64,000 bases of DNA from CAWBRT01 sp963696525 (GTDB taxonomy: Bacteria > Acidobacteriota > Terriglobia > Terriglobales > Acidobacteriaceae), in NCBI GenBank assembly GCA_963696525.1, contig CAVOKO010000003.1, positions 124,001 through 188,000 on the forward strand. The letters run 5' to 3'. The stretch's first letter is position 1; each line of letters starts with the position of its first letter. A program made the position numbers and the translations under genes. The notes beneath the pieces are model-generated. The model worked only from the letters and a program-made list of their open reading frames with translations, was not told the DNA's origin and did no database searches. Shown piece by piece: positions 34,777-43,353 of the stretch.

Positions 34777-35703
34777 ATGCTAAAAGAGGAAGTTACGCTT
34801 AAGGACGGTGCGGGCTCGCAGCCAGCCCGGCCTGCTGGGGGCTCCCCCCTGAATTACATGGTTGAGTACTGGCGCGCCTTGCTGCTGGGCGTTGCTGTGA
34901 TATTGCTCTATTTCCCCGTTTTGCGAGAGCTCGCAAAACAGTGTTGGGACGACGCGAACTATTCCCACGGATTCCTGGTTCCAGTATTTTGCGCTTACGT
35001 GCTGTGGGAGCGCCGCCACGAACTGTCGGCATTGGTTCCGAAGCCCACTTCCGCTGGCTTGGTGGTTCTGTTGGGATCGATTGCAGTGCTGTTCCTTGGA
35101 TCTCTGGGAGCAGAATTATTTCTGGCGCGAGTTTCCTTGCTGGGAGTCATTATCGGGCTGCTGCTCTTTCTTCATGGCTGGCCCATGGTAAAGAAACTGG
35201 CTTTCCCGCTCTCCGCGCTGTTGCTGATGATCCCTATTCCGGGCGTTATTTACTATCAACTGGTGTTTCCCTTGCAGCTTTTGGCCTCCCAATTGGCCGC
35301 TTCGGCTTTGCAAGCCAGTCACATCATGCCGGTTTTCCGCGAAGGCAACATCCTGGTGCTCCCCAGCGCCAGGCTCGAGGTCGCTGAGGCTTGCAGTGGC
35401 ATTCGTTCTCTGATGTCATTGCTCACCATCGCCGTCATTTACGGCTATCTCTCGGAAAACAGGACATGGGTGCGCTGGCTGCTTTGCCTGTTAATTGTTC
35501 CGATCGCGGTTCTGAGCAACTCCGCGCGAGTCGTCTTCGCGGCCATCGGTTCGGAATACATCGGCCTGTCGGCCGTGGAGGGCACGTCGCACTTCCTGTC
35601 GGGGATCTTCCTGTTTCTGGTGGCCATCCTGTTGTTGATGGCGTGTCACAAGCTGCTGCGCGTGATGCTGCGCCGGGGTTCGGGTGAGGAGCGGGCGAAA
35701 TGA
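34777..35703 (+). CDS. xrt: Exosortase (XrtA/EpsH-type transpeptidase)
   Basis: An inner-membrane protein of about 308 residues with some eight hydrophobic helices. The exosortase catalytic residues are present: Cys in EACSGIRSL (206), Arg in NSARVVFAA (251) and His in GTSHFLSG (272). NYSHGFLVP near the N-terminus is also family-typical. Exosortases cut PEP-CTERM proteins at the membrane and probably attach them to the envelope. Substrates in this window include the 38902 and 13235 products. ATG 34777 and GTG 34771 are both possible starts, with no clear ribosome-binding site. It overlaps EpsI by 4 bp. Confidence 0.92.
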   Translation: MLKEEVTLKDGAGSQPARPAGGSPLNYMVEYWRALLLGVAVILLYFPVLRELAKQCWDDANYSHGFLVPVFCAYVLWERRHELSALVPKPTSAGLVVLLGSIAVLFLGSLGAELFLARVSLLGVIIGLLLFLHGWPMVKKLAFPLSALLLMIPIPGVIYYQLVFPLQLLASQLAASALQASHIMPVFREGNILVLPSARLEVAEACSGIRSLMSLLTIAVIYGYLSENRTWVRWLLCLLIVPIAVLSNSARVVFAAIGSEYIGLSAVEGTSHFLSGIFLFLVAILLLMACHKLLRVMLRRGSGEERAK

Positions 35704-36332
35704 CGTCAAGACGCTGGTGGATTGCGATCGCATTATTGCTGGCTGCAACCATCGCCATGGCGAAGCTTCCCCATGGCGCGGTGACCGAGTTGAAGCGGCC
35801 TTTGCAGACGTTCCCGCTGGAGATCGCGGACTGGCATGGCTTCGACCAGCCACTCACGGATCGGATTACGGCGGCGGCAGGTGTGGATTCCTACATCAGC
35901 CGCTTTTATTTCGAGCCCGGTGGCGACAGTGTCGGGCTCTACGTCGGTTACTACAAGAGCCAGCAGACGGGAGATACGATTCACTCGCCCAAGAATTGTC
36001 TTCCCGGCACCGGCTGGCAGCCATTGCAGGCTTCCGAAATTACGCTGCGAGTGCCGGACGGACGCGCGTATCCGGCTAACCTGTACATCGTCGAGAATGA
36101 GCGGGAGAAGCTGCTCGTCCTCTACTGGTATCAATCCCACGGCCGCATTATTTCCAGCGAGTACTCGGCCAAGGTTTACATGGTGATCGATGCTATCCGG
36201 CTCAATCGCACGGACGCGACCCTGGTCAGGGTCACCACCAAGCTCGGGCGCGATGAAAACAAAGCGCGGCAGTTGGCGGTGTCCTTTGCCGAACAGGTAA
36301 TACCCAGATTGGATCAGATTATTCCTAAGTGA
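35700..36332 (+). CDS. epsI: EpsI family protein
   Basis: The 210-residue protein has an N-terminal membrane anchor (residues 5-22) and the DUF3485/EpsI domain, with the signature HSPKNCLPGTGW. EpsI is the usual partner of exosortases, fused to them or next to them; its mechanism is unknown. The ATGA overlap with the exosortase gene implies translational coupling. Confidence 0.92.
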   Translation: MTSRRWWIAIALLLAATIAMAKLPHGAVTELKRPLQTFPLEIADWHGFDQPLTDRITAAAGVDSYISRFYFEPGGDSVGLYVGYYKSQQTGDTIHSPKNCLPGTGWQPLQASEITLRVPDGRAYPANLYIVENEREKLLVLYWYQSHGRIISSEYSAKVYMVIDAIRLNRTDATLVRVTTKLGRDENKARQLAVSFAEQVIPRLDQIIPK

Positions 36333-36354
36333 GCCTCAAGGGAGGGCTACAAAC

Positions 36355-38632
36355 ATGCGTTCACGGTGGCTTTGCGCGTTGCTCGTTGCCGCACTCTTCG
36401 GATTTGCCGCCGGCTGCAAGAAGAATCCGGAAGTGGCCAAGAAGAAGTACCTGGAGAGTGGCAACGAATACATGCAACAGGGCAAATTTCAGGAAGCGCG
36501 CCTGCAGTACCGCAACGCCCTGAAGCTCGACCCTCGTTTCGCGGAGGCTTATTACCAGCTCGCGAAGGCCGATATGTCGTCTTCTCAATGGGATGAGGCT
36601 TTTTCCAATCTCTGCGGCAAGCTATCTTGATCGATCCCAGCCGCCTCGATGCGCGGCTCAGCATCGGTCAGCTTTACGTCGCGGCCCGTGACTATGACAA
36701 AGCCGAGGAAGCGGCCAAGGTCATCCTCGAGAAAGACCCGAAGAACACCGCCGCCTACCAGTTGCTGGGCACGGCATATATCGGCAAACAGCAGAGCGAG
36801 CCGCCCATGCGGCCTTCGCAAAGATTGTCGAACTGACGCCCAATGATGCCTCCTCATACGTGAATCTTGGGCTGGTGGATATCACGCTGCAGCGCTACTC
36901 CGAAGCCGAAAAAATACTGCGCAAAGCCACCGAGGTGAATCCGAAGTTTCCTCTGGCGTACGCTAATCTTGCCAACTACTATCGCCTGCAAAAACAACTG
37001 CCGGCAGGCCGAGAGCGTGCTGCAGCAAGGCGTGGCGAACAATCCGGACGCCTCGCCGCTCTATTTCCTCTGGGCGGAAATTCTAACCGCGCAGAAAAAG
37101 AGCGTCGAAGCGGAGGTGGTACTGCAGAAGGTAGAAGGGCTCAAGGGTAATACGCCGGAGGTGGCCATCGCGCTCGGCAACTTCTATGCCGGCATCAAGC
37201 AGCCCGACCGGTCGCAATGAAGTGTATCAGCGCGCCATCGCCGCCAACGAGCAAGAATGCGGAACTGAAGGACCGTCTGATCGACCTCTACCTCACGACC
37301 AACAAGGTCGCCGAAGCCAAGCAGCTCAACGATAAGCTGCTGGTCGAGAGTCCCAAGAACCCTCTGGCCCACGTGCTTCGCGCCAGGATCCTGATGGCGG
37401 AGGGCAAGCTGGATGAAGCGCTGGCCGAACTCCAACACCAGGTGGCCGATACGCCGGACCTCGCAGTGGCGCATTACACCCTGGGCCTCGCCCACTGGAG
37501 CAAGGGAGATACCAGCCAGGCACGGGCTGAATTCCAAAACGCCATTAAGACCTCGCCTGACATGTTCCTCGCCTGGAAAGGGCTCGCCGAGTTGCATCTC
37601 TCGCTCGGCGATACCCAGATTGCGCGCGACTACGCGCAGCACTGCATTCAGCTTAGTCCGGCGCTTCCCGCGGGACACCTGCTGCTCGGCACGGCATTGT
37701 TCCGCGCCCACGACTTGGCGCACGCCCAGGAACAATTCACCTTGGCTCAGCGGCTCGATCCATCCGATCCCTGGCCCCACGTTCGCATGGCCGAGGCGCT
37801 GGCGGCATTGAAACAAATGCCGGCGGCGGATAAGGAATACCAGACCGCATTGAACCTTCAGCCCAGCAATCCGGAGCTTTTCGGCCAATTTTTGGGCTTC
37901 CTGCTCAACACGAATCAGGGCGATGCCGCCCTCACGCGCGCCCGGCAGTACGTCACCGCCAATGCCAATTCCGCCTCGGCCCACTATTTGCTCGGCAACA
38001 TTCTGTCTCGCCGGCAGCAGTACGCGGAAGCCAAGACGGAAGCGGAGCGGGCGATTGCGCTGGACAGCAATTTCTTCCCCGCCTACCTGACGCTGGGCTC
38101 AGCCCTCCAGCAATTGCACCAGACCGATGAGGCCATCGCCCGCTATGAAAAAGCGTTGGTCTTGCGGCCGAACTTCCCTCCGCTGGAGACTCTCGTAGGC
38201 AATCTCTACCTGGACAAAGGCGATTTGGCTACCGCTCGCAAGCATTATGAACAAGCGCTGGCAATTAACCCGAATTTCGCTATCGCCGCCTCGAACCTGG
38301 CCTGGGTCTATACCAAACAGGGTGGAAATCTCGATGTCGCCTTGGGATTGGCACAAAAAGCTAAGCAACTGATGCCCGAACTCGATTCCATTACCGACAC
38401 GCTGGCCTGGGTGCAGTACAAGAAAGGCAGTTATATCAGCGCCAAACCGTTGTTGCAGGAGTGTGTACGCAAAGCGCCGCAGTATGCTCCGTACCACTAT
38501 CACCTGGGCATGGTCCTGGCAGCCAGTGGCGAGAAGGCGAAGGCCAAAACGGAGTTGGAGGCCGCACTGCGCATGAAACTTTCGGCGGAGGACGCGACGG
38601 ATGCTCGGCAGGCGCTGGCAAAACTCAACTGA
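36355..38632 (+). CDS. prsT: TPR-repeat lipoprotein of the PEP-CTERM system (PrsT-like), frame-disrupted
   Basis: The gene starts with a lipoprotein signal (ALFGFAAGCKK) and encodes about 15-20 tetratricopeptide repeats, such as GKFQEARLQYRNALKLDP. It matches the TPR lipoprotein that follows EpsI in PEP-CTERM loci. The reading frame breaks about five times near 36612, 36800, 37004, 37207 and 37252; for example one G seems to be missing at 36800 and one G to be extra at 37004. The last 460 residues (from about 37260) are intact. Joining the pieces gives about 755 residues, shorter than many PrsT proteins (around 900). Sequencing error is more likely than decay because each piece keeps good TPR sequence. 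It probably helps polymer or protein export in the periplasm. Confidence 0.8.
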
Positions 38633-38645
38633 TTTTGGGGCCCTG

Positions 38646-38663
38646 TGTGCAAGCGATTGCACA
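38646..38663. promoter_or_regulatory. Inverted repeat upstream of the PEP-CTERM gene
   Basis: TGTGCAA-GCGA-TTGCACA is a perfect 7-bp inverted repeat just after the TPR gene stop. No T-run follows, so it is a poor terminator; a protein-binding site is possible. A pair of 12-bp direct repeats (ACCTAAGTAGCT and ACCTAAGTAACT, 38725-38750) lies further down. Confidence 0.4.
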
Positions 38664-38766
38664 TTTGGAACAGGAAAAAGTCTGGAATTTGTGCGTGGGG
38701 CTGAGGACCAAGGTTGCTGGACTGACCTAAGTAGCTGTACCTAAGTAACTTGCGAAACCCCAGGAT

Positions 38767-38783
38767 TGGTAACGGAACGGCAA
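38767..38783 (+). promoter_or_regulatory. Weak sigma-54 promoter candidate for the PEP-CTERM gene
   Basis: TGGTAACGGAACGGCAA has exact GG-N10-GC spacing but the -12 part is CGGCA rather than TTGCA. It lies about 120 bp before the ATG at 38902. The fit is much poorer than those at 34729 and 39938. Confidence 0.3.
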
Positions 38784-38901
38784 TGATCGTGCACTAGATT
38801 AGATTTCCTCCCTCTGGGGAAAAGAAGATCAGTGGTAACGCTTTCAGTAACAGGCCCCTTGGGTATCCGGACAATTTTGCATTTGCACGAGAGGAAATTT
38901 C

Positions 38902-39582
38902 ATGCACAAACGGATCTGGCTGTTAACACTTCTTGCCACTCTCCTATTTGCCGGCACGGCCAACGCACAAACGCAAATCGTGCTCGGGGGCGGAAACAAC
39001 CCGAACAACGTCGAGTTTACCGGAACCGCCGCTGGAGCCACGATGTCTTTCCTCGGAACCTGCGGAACTAATGCTAATTGCACCACCGGCACGGCGTATT
39101 TTGGCGCGAATGTCGGCACCTTTCAGATGTGGATCACGGGTTCCAATCCGACGATTAATGGCACGACCACCGGGCTCTCCAGCTATCCGGTGAGCATGAA
39201 CGGCGGCACGGTGAATTTCCTGTTTTCGATGAACGGCGGAGCAGACACGCTGCAGGGCACTCTGTCCTTCAACACGGTGGGTAACGCCGGAGGCGAAACA
39301 CCAAGCTTAAATGGAACGTTCACCACGGTGAGTACGACCGGTACCACACTCGGGAACTTGTGGAATAGCGGCACCACCTCCGCCGCGGTATTCACCCTCG
39401 ATCTGGGGACGAATCCTAATCTCAATACGATTCTCGGCAACACGAATGCGTCGACCGCGGGAACGCCATACAGTGGCGACGTGCCCGCGCCGCCGCCCGT
39501 GCCGGAACCGGCCAGCATCGCTCTGCTCGGATCTGGATTGCTGGCGCTTGGCGGTACGATCAAACGCCGCTATTTTAGATAG
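38902..39582 (+). CDS. PEP-CTERM sorting-domain protein
   Basis: The 226-residue secreted protein has a signal peptide (LLTLLATLLFAGTANAQ), a body rich in Gly, Thr and Asn with low sequence complexity, and a C-terminal PEP-CTERM signal: VPEPASIALLG at about 200, hydrophobic stretch and KRRYFR tail. It is the predicted substrate of the exosortase 3 kb upstream. Many such proteins are matrix components and become heavily glycosylated. GAGAGG lies before the ATG. A strong terminator follows. Confidence 0.9.
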   Translation: MHKRIWLLTLLATLLFAGTANAQTQIVLGGGNNPNNVEFTGTAAGATMSFLGTCGTNANCTTGTAYFGANVGTFQMWITGSNPTINGTTTGLSSYPVSMNGGTVNFLFSMNGGADTLQGTLSFNTVGNAGGETPSLNGTFTTVSTTGTTLGNLWNSGTTSAAVFTLDLGTNPNLNTILGNTNASTAGTPYSGDVPAPPPVPEPASIALLGSGLLALGGTIKRRYFR

Positions 39583-39617
39583 TCCGGCATAACCCGCCTC
39601 GCTCGCTTGTGCATGAT

Positions 39618-39649
39618 GTGCCAAGGAAAATCCTTGGCACGTTTTTTTT
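39618..39649 (+). terminator. Rho-independent terminator after the PEP-CTERM gene
   Basis: Perfect 10-bp stem GTGCCAAGGA/TCCTTGGCAC with an AAA loop, then G and eight T. It closes the exosortase/PEP-CTERM unit. Confidence 0.95.
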
Positions 39650-39866
39650 GTTGCTTGCTGCCATCTCCCACCTTCCCGCATAACCCAGTCTCCGACTGCT
39701 CCATTTGGCAAGCCCCGACTTGTTCGCGCGGCCGCGCCGCCTTTTAGTTGGTTCGTTGGTAGAAATCCCAACTCCAAAAAAGTAGCACGCAAATTCCAAT
39801 TTTCGACATTGCGAGATCCCGGATTTGGCGTTTCCTGGGGCTAATTTGCGGGCGGGCACTCGCCTA

Positions 39867-39901
39867 GATTTCGGCTGAAATCTCTATATTTCGGCTGAAA
39901 T
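39867..39901. promoter_or_regulatory. Pair of identical palindromes, probable enhancer-binding sites
   Basis: GATTTCGGCTGAAATC (39867-39882) and ATTTCGGCTGAAAT (39888-39901) share the same inverted-repeat core, and their centres lie exactly 20 bp apart, about two helical turns. They sit at about -89 and -69 relative to the predicted start of the sigma-54 promoter at 39938. This is the layout of upstream activator sites for a Fis-type sigma-54 activator. Confidence 0.65.
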
Positions 39902-39937
39902 CAATGATTTGGAGTTTTTTAGAGCGGTCGGATTCGA

Positions 39938-39953
39938 TGGCGCGGCAGTTGCA
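39938..39953 (+). promoter_or_regulatory. Sigma-54 promoter upstream of the CAP-domain gene
   Basis: TGGCGCGGCAGTTGCA differs from the consensus TGGCACGNNNNTTGCA at one fixed base only, with exact GG-N10-GC spacing (GG 39939-39940, GC 39951-39952). The leader to the ATG at 40139 would be about 175 nt. It contains a 3-codon reading frame (ATG at 40114, TAG at 40123) behind its own AGGAG site, of unknown relevance. Confidence 0.75.
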
Positions 39954-40138
39954 TATCCGGGCTCGATTGCGGATGAACGCAAGTACCGTTTTACTTCCGC
40001 GCAGTGCGAAAAAGTTATTCGATCCCGGCATGCATACCAGGCTGACCGGGAGTACAGAACACCAAGGTCACGTTACCTCGGTTACATCGCGGTCTTTGGG
40101 AGGAGACCCGATAATGCAAGTGTAGTCGGAGGCTGGAA

Positions 40139-41014
40139 ATGTTACTCACCTTCTGTCTCATGTTCGGAATACTAGCAGCAGGGTCGGATGGAACGCCGAC
40201 AGGCGCTCCCCTCGAGCCCGCCGTGCGCATGCTCCGTCCAGTGATGGTGAAGGAGAGCAATGCCAGCCGTATCGCCGTTCTGCTGACGCTCATCAACCAC
40301 GCACGAGTCGAAGCGGGATTGCCGGCTTTGCAGTTCGATGACAGGCTGGCAAACGCCGCCACCAGCCACGCCAACATCATGGCGCAGAAAGGTCAGCTCT
40401 CGCATCAGTTTCCAGGAGAGCCGGATCTTACAGGCAGACTGGCTCCTCAGCTTCGTCTCGACCAAGCGGGAGAAAACGTGGTTTACGATGTCACGGTCCA
40501 GGGCGCGCACGAAGCCTTCATGGGCTCTCCCGCGCACCGCATCAACGTATTGAATGGCGCCTACGACAGCGTTGGCATCGGCATCGTGGAAAATGGCGGA
40601 GTGATTTACGTGGTTGAGGACTTCGCGCATCGCGTCCCCGACTTGAAGGACGATGATGCGGCCGAACGCGTGGCGGAGCAATTCAGCAAGTTCCGTCAAA
40701 CTGCCGGAATCGCGAACCTGCCACATGTAGGCAACGGACGATTGCAGCAGATGGCTTGCTCCATGGCGCAGCACGAGGCCCTGGATGGCAAAGCACCATC
40801 CTCACTGCCCAGAGCCCGGTTCGCCGCATCCTACGCGACCGTCGACCCGGATCAGTTGCCCTCGAATGTCGCTCGCCTCGCGACGCTGAACGGCATTGGA
40901 CACTTCAGCGTGGGCGCCTGCTACGCACGCACCCCCAAATACCCCACGGGACTGTACTGGGTAACCATCGTGCTGTTTGAAGGAAATGCGTCCACTACGA
41001 TTGCCTCCAGGTAA
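40139..41014 (+). CDS. CAP-domain (SCP/PR1-like) secreted protein
   Basis: The 291-residue protein has a short signal peptide (LLTFCLMFGILAAG) and a CAP domain from about 40 to 165: INHARVEAGLPALQFDDRLANAATSHANIMA, QAGENVVY, MGSPAHRINVL and YDSVGIGIV, with the CAP-type His and Glu residues. Residues 170-290 form a second region I do not recognise. Bacterial CAP proteins are secreted and of varied or unknown role. GGAGG lies 6 bp before the ATG. It may be controlled by the sigma-54 promoter at 39938, linking it to the exosortase regulon. Confidence 0.82.
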   Translation: MLLTFCLMFGILAAGSDGTPTGAPLEPAVRMLRPVMVKESNASRIAVLLTLINHARVEAGLPALQFDDRLANAATSHANIMAQKGQLSHQFPGEPDLTGRLAPQLRLDQAGENVVYDVTVQGAHEAFMGSPAHRINVLNGAYDSVGIGIVENGGVIYVVEDFAHRVPDLKDDDAAERVAEQFSKFRQTAGIANLPHVGNGRLQQMACSMAQHEALDGKAPSSLPRARFAASYATVDPDQLPSNVARLATLNGIGHFSVGACYARTPKYPTGLYWVTIVLFEGNASTTIASR

Positions 41015-41100
41015 TCCCGCAACAAATCCCCCGACGTCGTCGCACTGCTGTCAGCAAACCGTCAAGGCGGGCCGCGTAGCAACCAACCAGGCCAATTTTC

Positions 41101-41835
41101 TTAGCGCCCCGAACGCATCTTCCAGATCATCTGCCGCAGCATGCCGAGCCAAATCTCGGCGTCGGCGGCGGGCAGGCTCAGGCGGCGCACCAAGCGGCGC
41201 ACTTTTTCCTCCGCCAAAGTCGCGGTACCCGGATGCAGGTAGCCGCTGCTGCGCAGCGCCTCAAGCAGCAGCGCGGTGGTTCGCTCAAGCTCGTCCGCGC
41301 TGGCGGTGCTTGCCTCCCGAGGCTGCTGCGGTCCGCTGCCGGCATCGCGCGCCAGCTCATACAGGCAGACCGCGACCGCCTGGCCCAGGTTCATCGAAAT
41401 GTGCTCTTGGCGCGTGGGGATGCGGAGCAGCCAGTGGCAGTGACTCAGGTCTTCATTGGACAAACCACGCTTCTCCGAACCGAACAGTAGAGCGACGTTG
41501 CTCGATAACAGACGCTCGCGGATGAGTTGCGCGCCGGCTTCGAGCCGGTGGAGCGAGTGCTGCAATTCGCGGTGGTAGCCCGAGGTGGTTCCGACCACCA
41601 GCGTGCAGTCGGCCACGGCTTCAGCCACGCTGCGATACTCTTCCGCATGCTCGAGAACCACTGAGGCGCCGACGGCGGAACGCGCCTCGCGAAACGCCGC
41701 TTCATGCGGGTTTACTACCCGCAAGTGGAGAAACCCGAAGTTGCTCATGGCCCGGGCAGCCGCCCCGATATTGAGCGGATTGCGCGTGGCCACGAGCACA
41801 ACCCACAGGCGGCCGGATTCAGCGGGAGCGTGCAA
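41101..41835 (-). CDS. trmJ: tRNA (cytidine/uridine-2'-O-)-methyltransferase TrmJ
   Basis: The SPOUT-family protein has the knot motifs of TrmJ: RNPLNIGAAARAMSNFG at the start, LLFGSEKRGLSNEDL in the middle and IPTRQEHISMNLGQAVAVCLYEL at the end of the catalytic domain, then a C-terminal extension of about 80 residues. It methylates the ribose of residue 32 of several tRNAs using SAM. The start is uncertain: TTG 41835 is the best in-frame codon but has no good ribosome-binding site. Confidence 0.88.
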   Translation of the reverse strand: MHAPAESGRLWVVLVATRNPLNIGAAARAMSNFGFLHLRVVNPHEAAFREARSAVGASVVLEHAEEYRSVAEAVADCTLVVGTTSGYHRELQHSLHRLEAGAQLIRERLLSSNVALLFGSEKRGLSNEDLSHCHWLLRIPTRQEHISMNLGQAVAVCLYELARDAGSGPQQPREASTASADELERTTALLLEALRSSGYLHPGTATLAEEKVRRLVRRLSLPAADAEIWLGMLRQMIWKMRSGR

Positions 41836-41933
41836 GCTTGCATTTTACGACACGCGCGGTCCCCAATACGCATCACGGTTGCGCGAGTTGGGGGCAGGCG
41901 TCTGCCTCCCGCCACAAAAGCAACCTAATCGCC

Positions 41934-43286
41934 TTAACTCTTAGTGGCGACCATCAAGTCGCTGGGTCCAGGCAGCCGCACACGGGTAACTTCGCCGAAT
42001 CCGGCTGCGTGCAGCCAATCCGCGTATTCCGGTTCACTGTAACTGCTGCCGGCTTCGGTGCCGACCAGCATATTAAGCGCAAATAGCGCGGCAAATTGTG
42101 GCGAAACCTTGTCACGCTCCAGGATGAAATCCTGCACCACCAGGCGGCCATTCGCCCCCAGCGCCTGGTAGGCGCGACGGAAGAGGCCGCGGTTCTGCTC
42201 CTCGGAAAACATATGGCAGATTGCATTCAGCAAGATGAGATCGTGGTTATGGCCGAAGTCGTCGCCCAGCATGTCTCCGGCGCGAACTTTAATTCGATCG
42301 GCGAAACCCGCCTTGCGAACGTAATCCTCGGTAAGCGGAACGACCTCCTGGATGTCCAGTATTTCGGCCTGCGCGCCGGGGATCGCGCGAGCCAACGCAA
42401 TCGAATACGCGCCCGAACCGCCCCCCAGATCCAAGATGCGGCGGATGCCTTTGCTGCCCAGCGCCTTCAGCAAATGCCGGGCGCGCTCGTTGGCGATGCG
42501 GTCCATGGCCGCGATGAAGTTTCGTGTCCAGTCGCCCGCCGGTTTGGCGGTTTTGATCGACGTGCCCTGGCGCACGCACTCGGTCAGGTTCGACCAGTTG
42601 TGCCAGATGTTGGCCATGTGCAAAAGACCGCCGCGGGCATTGTCCTTCGAGGCTTCGACGAAGAATCGCGCACTGGCAGCGGTGTTCCGGAAAGTGCCGC
42701 CGGTCTTCTGCAGAAGCTGCAGGCTTGCGACGGCGTTCAGCAGCATTTCAGTGGCGCGCGGATTCGTCTTCAACCTGCCGGCGACGACCTCCGCCGAAGC
42801 GCCGTCCCCTACGGCGGTGAACAGATCCAGTTCGAGCGCGGTCAGCATGACGCGGCTCGGCCAGTAGCCGCGAATGAGATTATCGAGATCCTCCGGCAAC
42901 ATGCCCGCCTGCTCGCGGGCGCGCTGTGCCGCCCGGACGTGTTCACGGTGTTCGAGCGACTTAGCCTTCATCGCAGCCGCGTCGCTCCACTCCAGGCGGG
43001 CCACCACTTTGCCGGCCCGCAGATGCGCGGAGACAATCTCAGGCACATCTTCGGGCGTCACCCGGCGATACCAAACCCCATCGGGATAAACGATGACAAT
43101 CGGCCCGTCATCGCACAGCCCGAGACAGCCGCACGTCGTGACTTGAACTTCATTCTCCAGCCCCGCTGATTGCACCTCCCGGTTGAGGGCGTCGAGAACG
43201 CGCTTGGAGCCGCTCGCGGAACAAGACGTCACCCCCTCCGGCTTGGTTTGGGTGCAGACCAATACGTGATAACGGAACGGTTCCAT
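41934..43286 (-). CDS. Fusion of a 2Fe-2S thioredoxin-like ferredoxin and an O-methyltransferase-type domain
   Basis: Residues 1-95 match the thioredoxin-like [2Fe-2S] ferredoxin family: Cys 11, Cys 22, then GCLGLC with Cys 54 and Cys 58, followed by GPIVIVYPDGVWY. From about residue 130 the protein is a SAM methyltransferase of the O-methyltransferase type: a winged-helix dimerisation domain (TALELDLFTAVGDGASAEVVAGRL) and the SAM motif ILDLGGGSGAYSIALA. The two parts are fused in one 450-residue frame with a charged linker (about 95-130). GAGGAG lies before the ATG. The substrate is unknown; a redox-controlled or redox-coupled methylation is possible. Confidence 0.82.
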   Translation of the reverse strand: MEPFRYHVLVCTQTKPEGVTSCSASGSKRVLDALNREVQSAGLENEVQVTTCGCLGLCDDGPIVIVYPDGVWYRRVTPEDVPEIVSAHLRAGKVVARLEWSDAAAMKAKSLEHREHVRAAQRAREQAGMLPEDLDNLIRGYWPSRVMLTALELDLFTAVGDGASAEVVAGRLKTNPRATEMLLNAVASLQLLQKTGGTFRNTAASARFFVEASKDNARGGLLHMANIWHNWSNLTECVRQGTSIKTAKPAGDWTRNFIAAMDRIANERARHLLKALGSKGIRRILDLGGGSGAYSIALARAIPGAQAEILDIQEVVPLTEDYVRKAGFADRIKVRAGDMLGDDFGHNHDLILLNAICHMFSEEQNRGLFRRAYQALGANGRLVVQDFILERDKVSPQFAALFALNMLVGTEAGSSYSEPEYADWLHAAGFGEVTRVRLPGPSDLMVATKS

Positions 43287-43353
43287 CTCTTCTCCTCTCG
43301 CTCACCATAACGATAACGATATAGCATAACGCGAGCTTCTGGAACGCAACCCG

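Noticed and set aside
38633..38901. Cyclic-di-GMP riboswitch upstream of the PEP-CTERM gene
   Set aside because: I could not find the conserved GEMM core or paired stems; the region fits protein-binding repeats better.
39904..40175. Two overlapping small open frames between the PEP-CTERM and CAP genes
   Set aside because: No homology, and they run across the predicted sigma-54 promoter and leader of the CAP gene.
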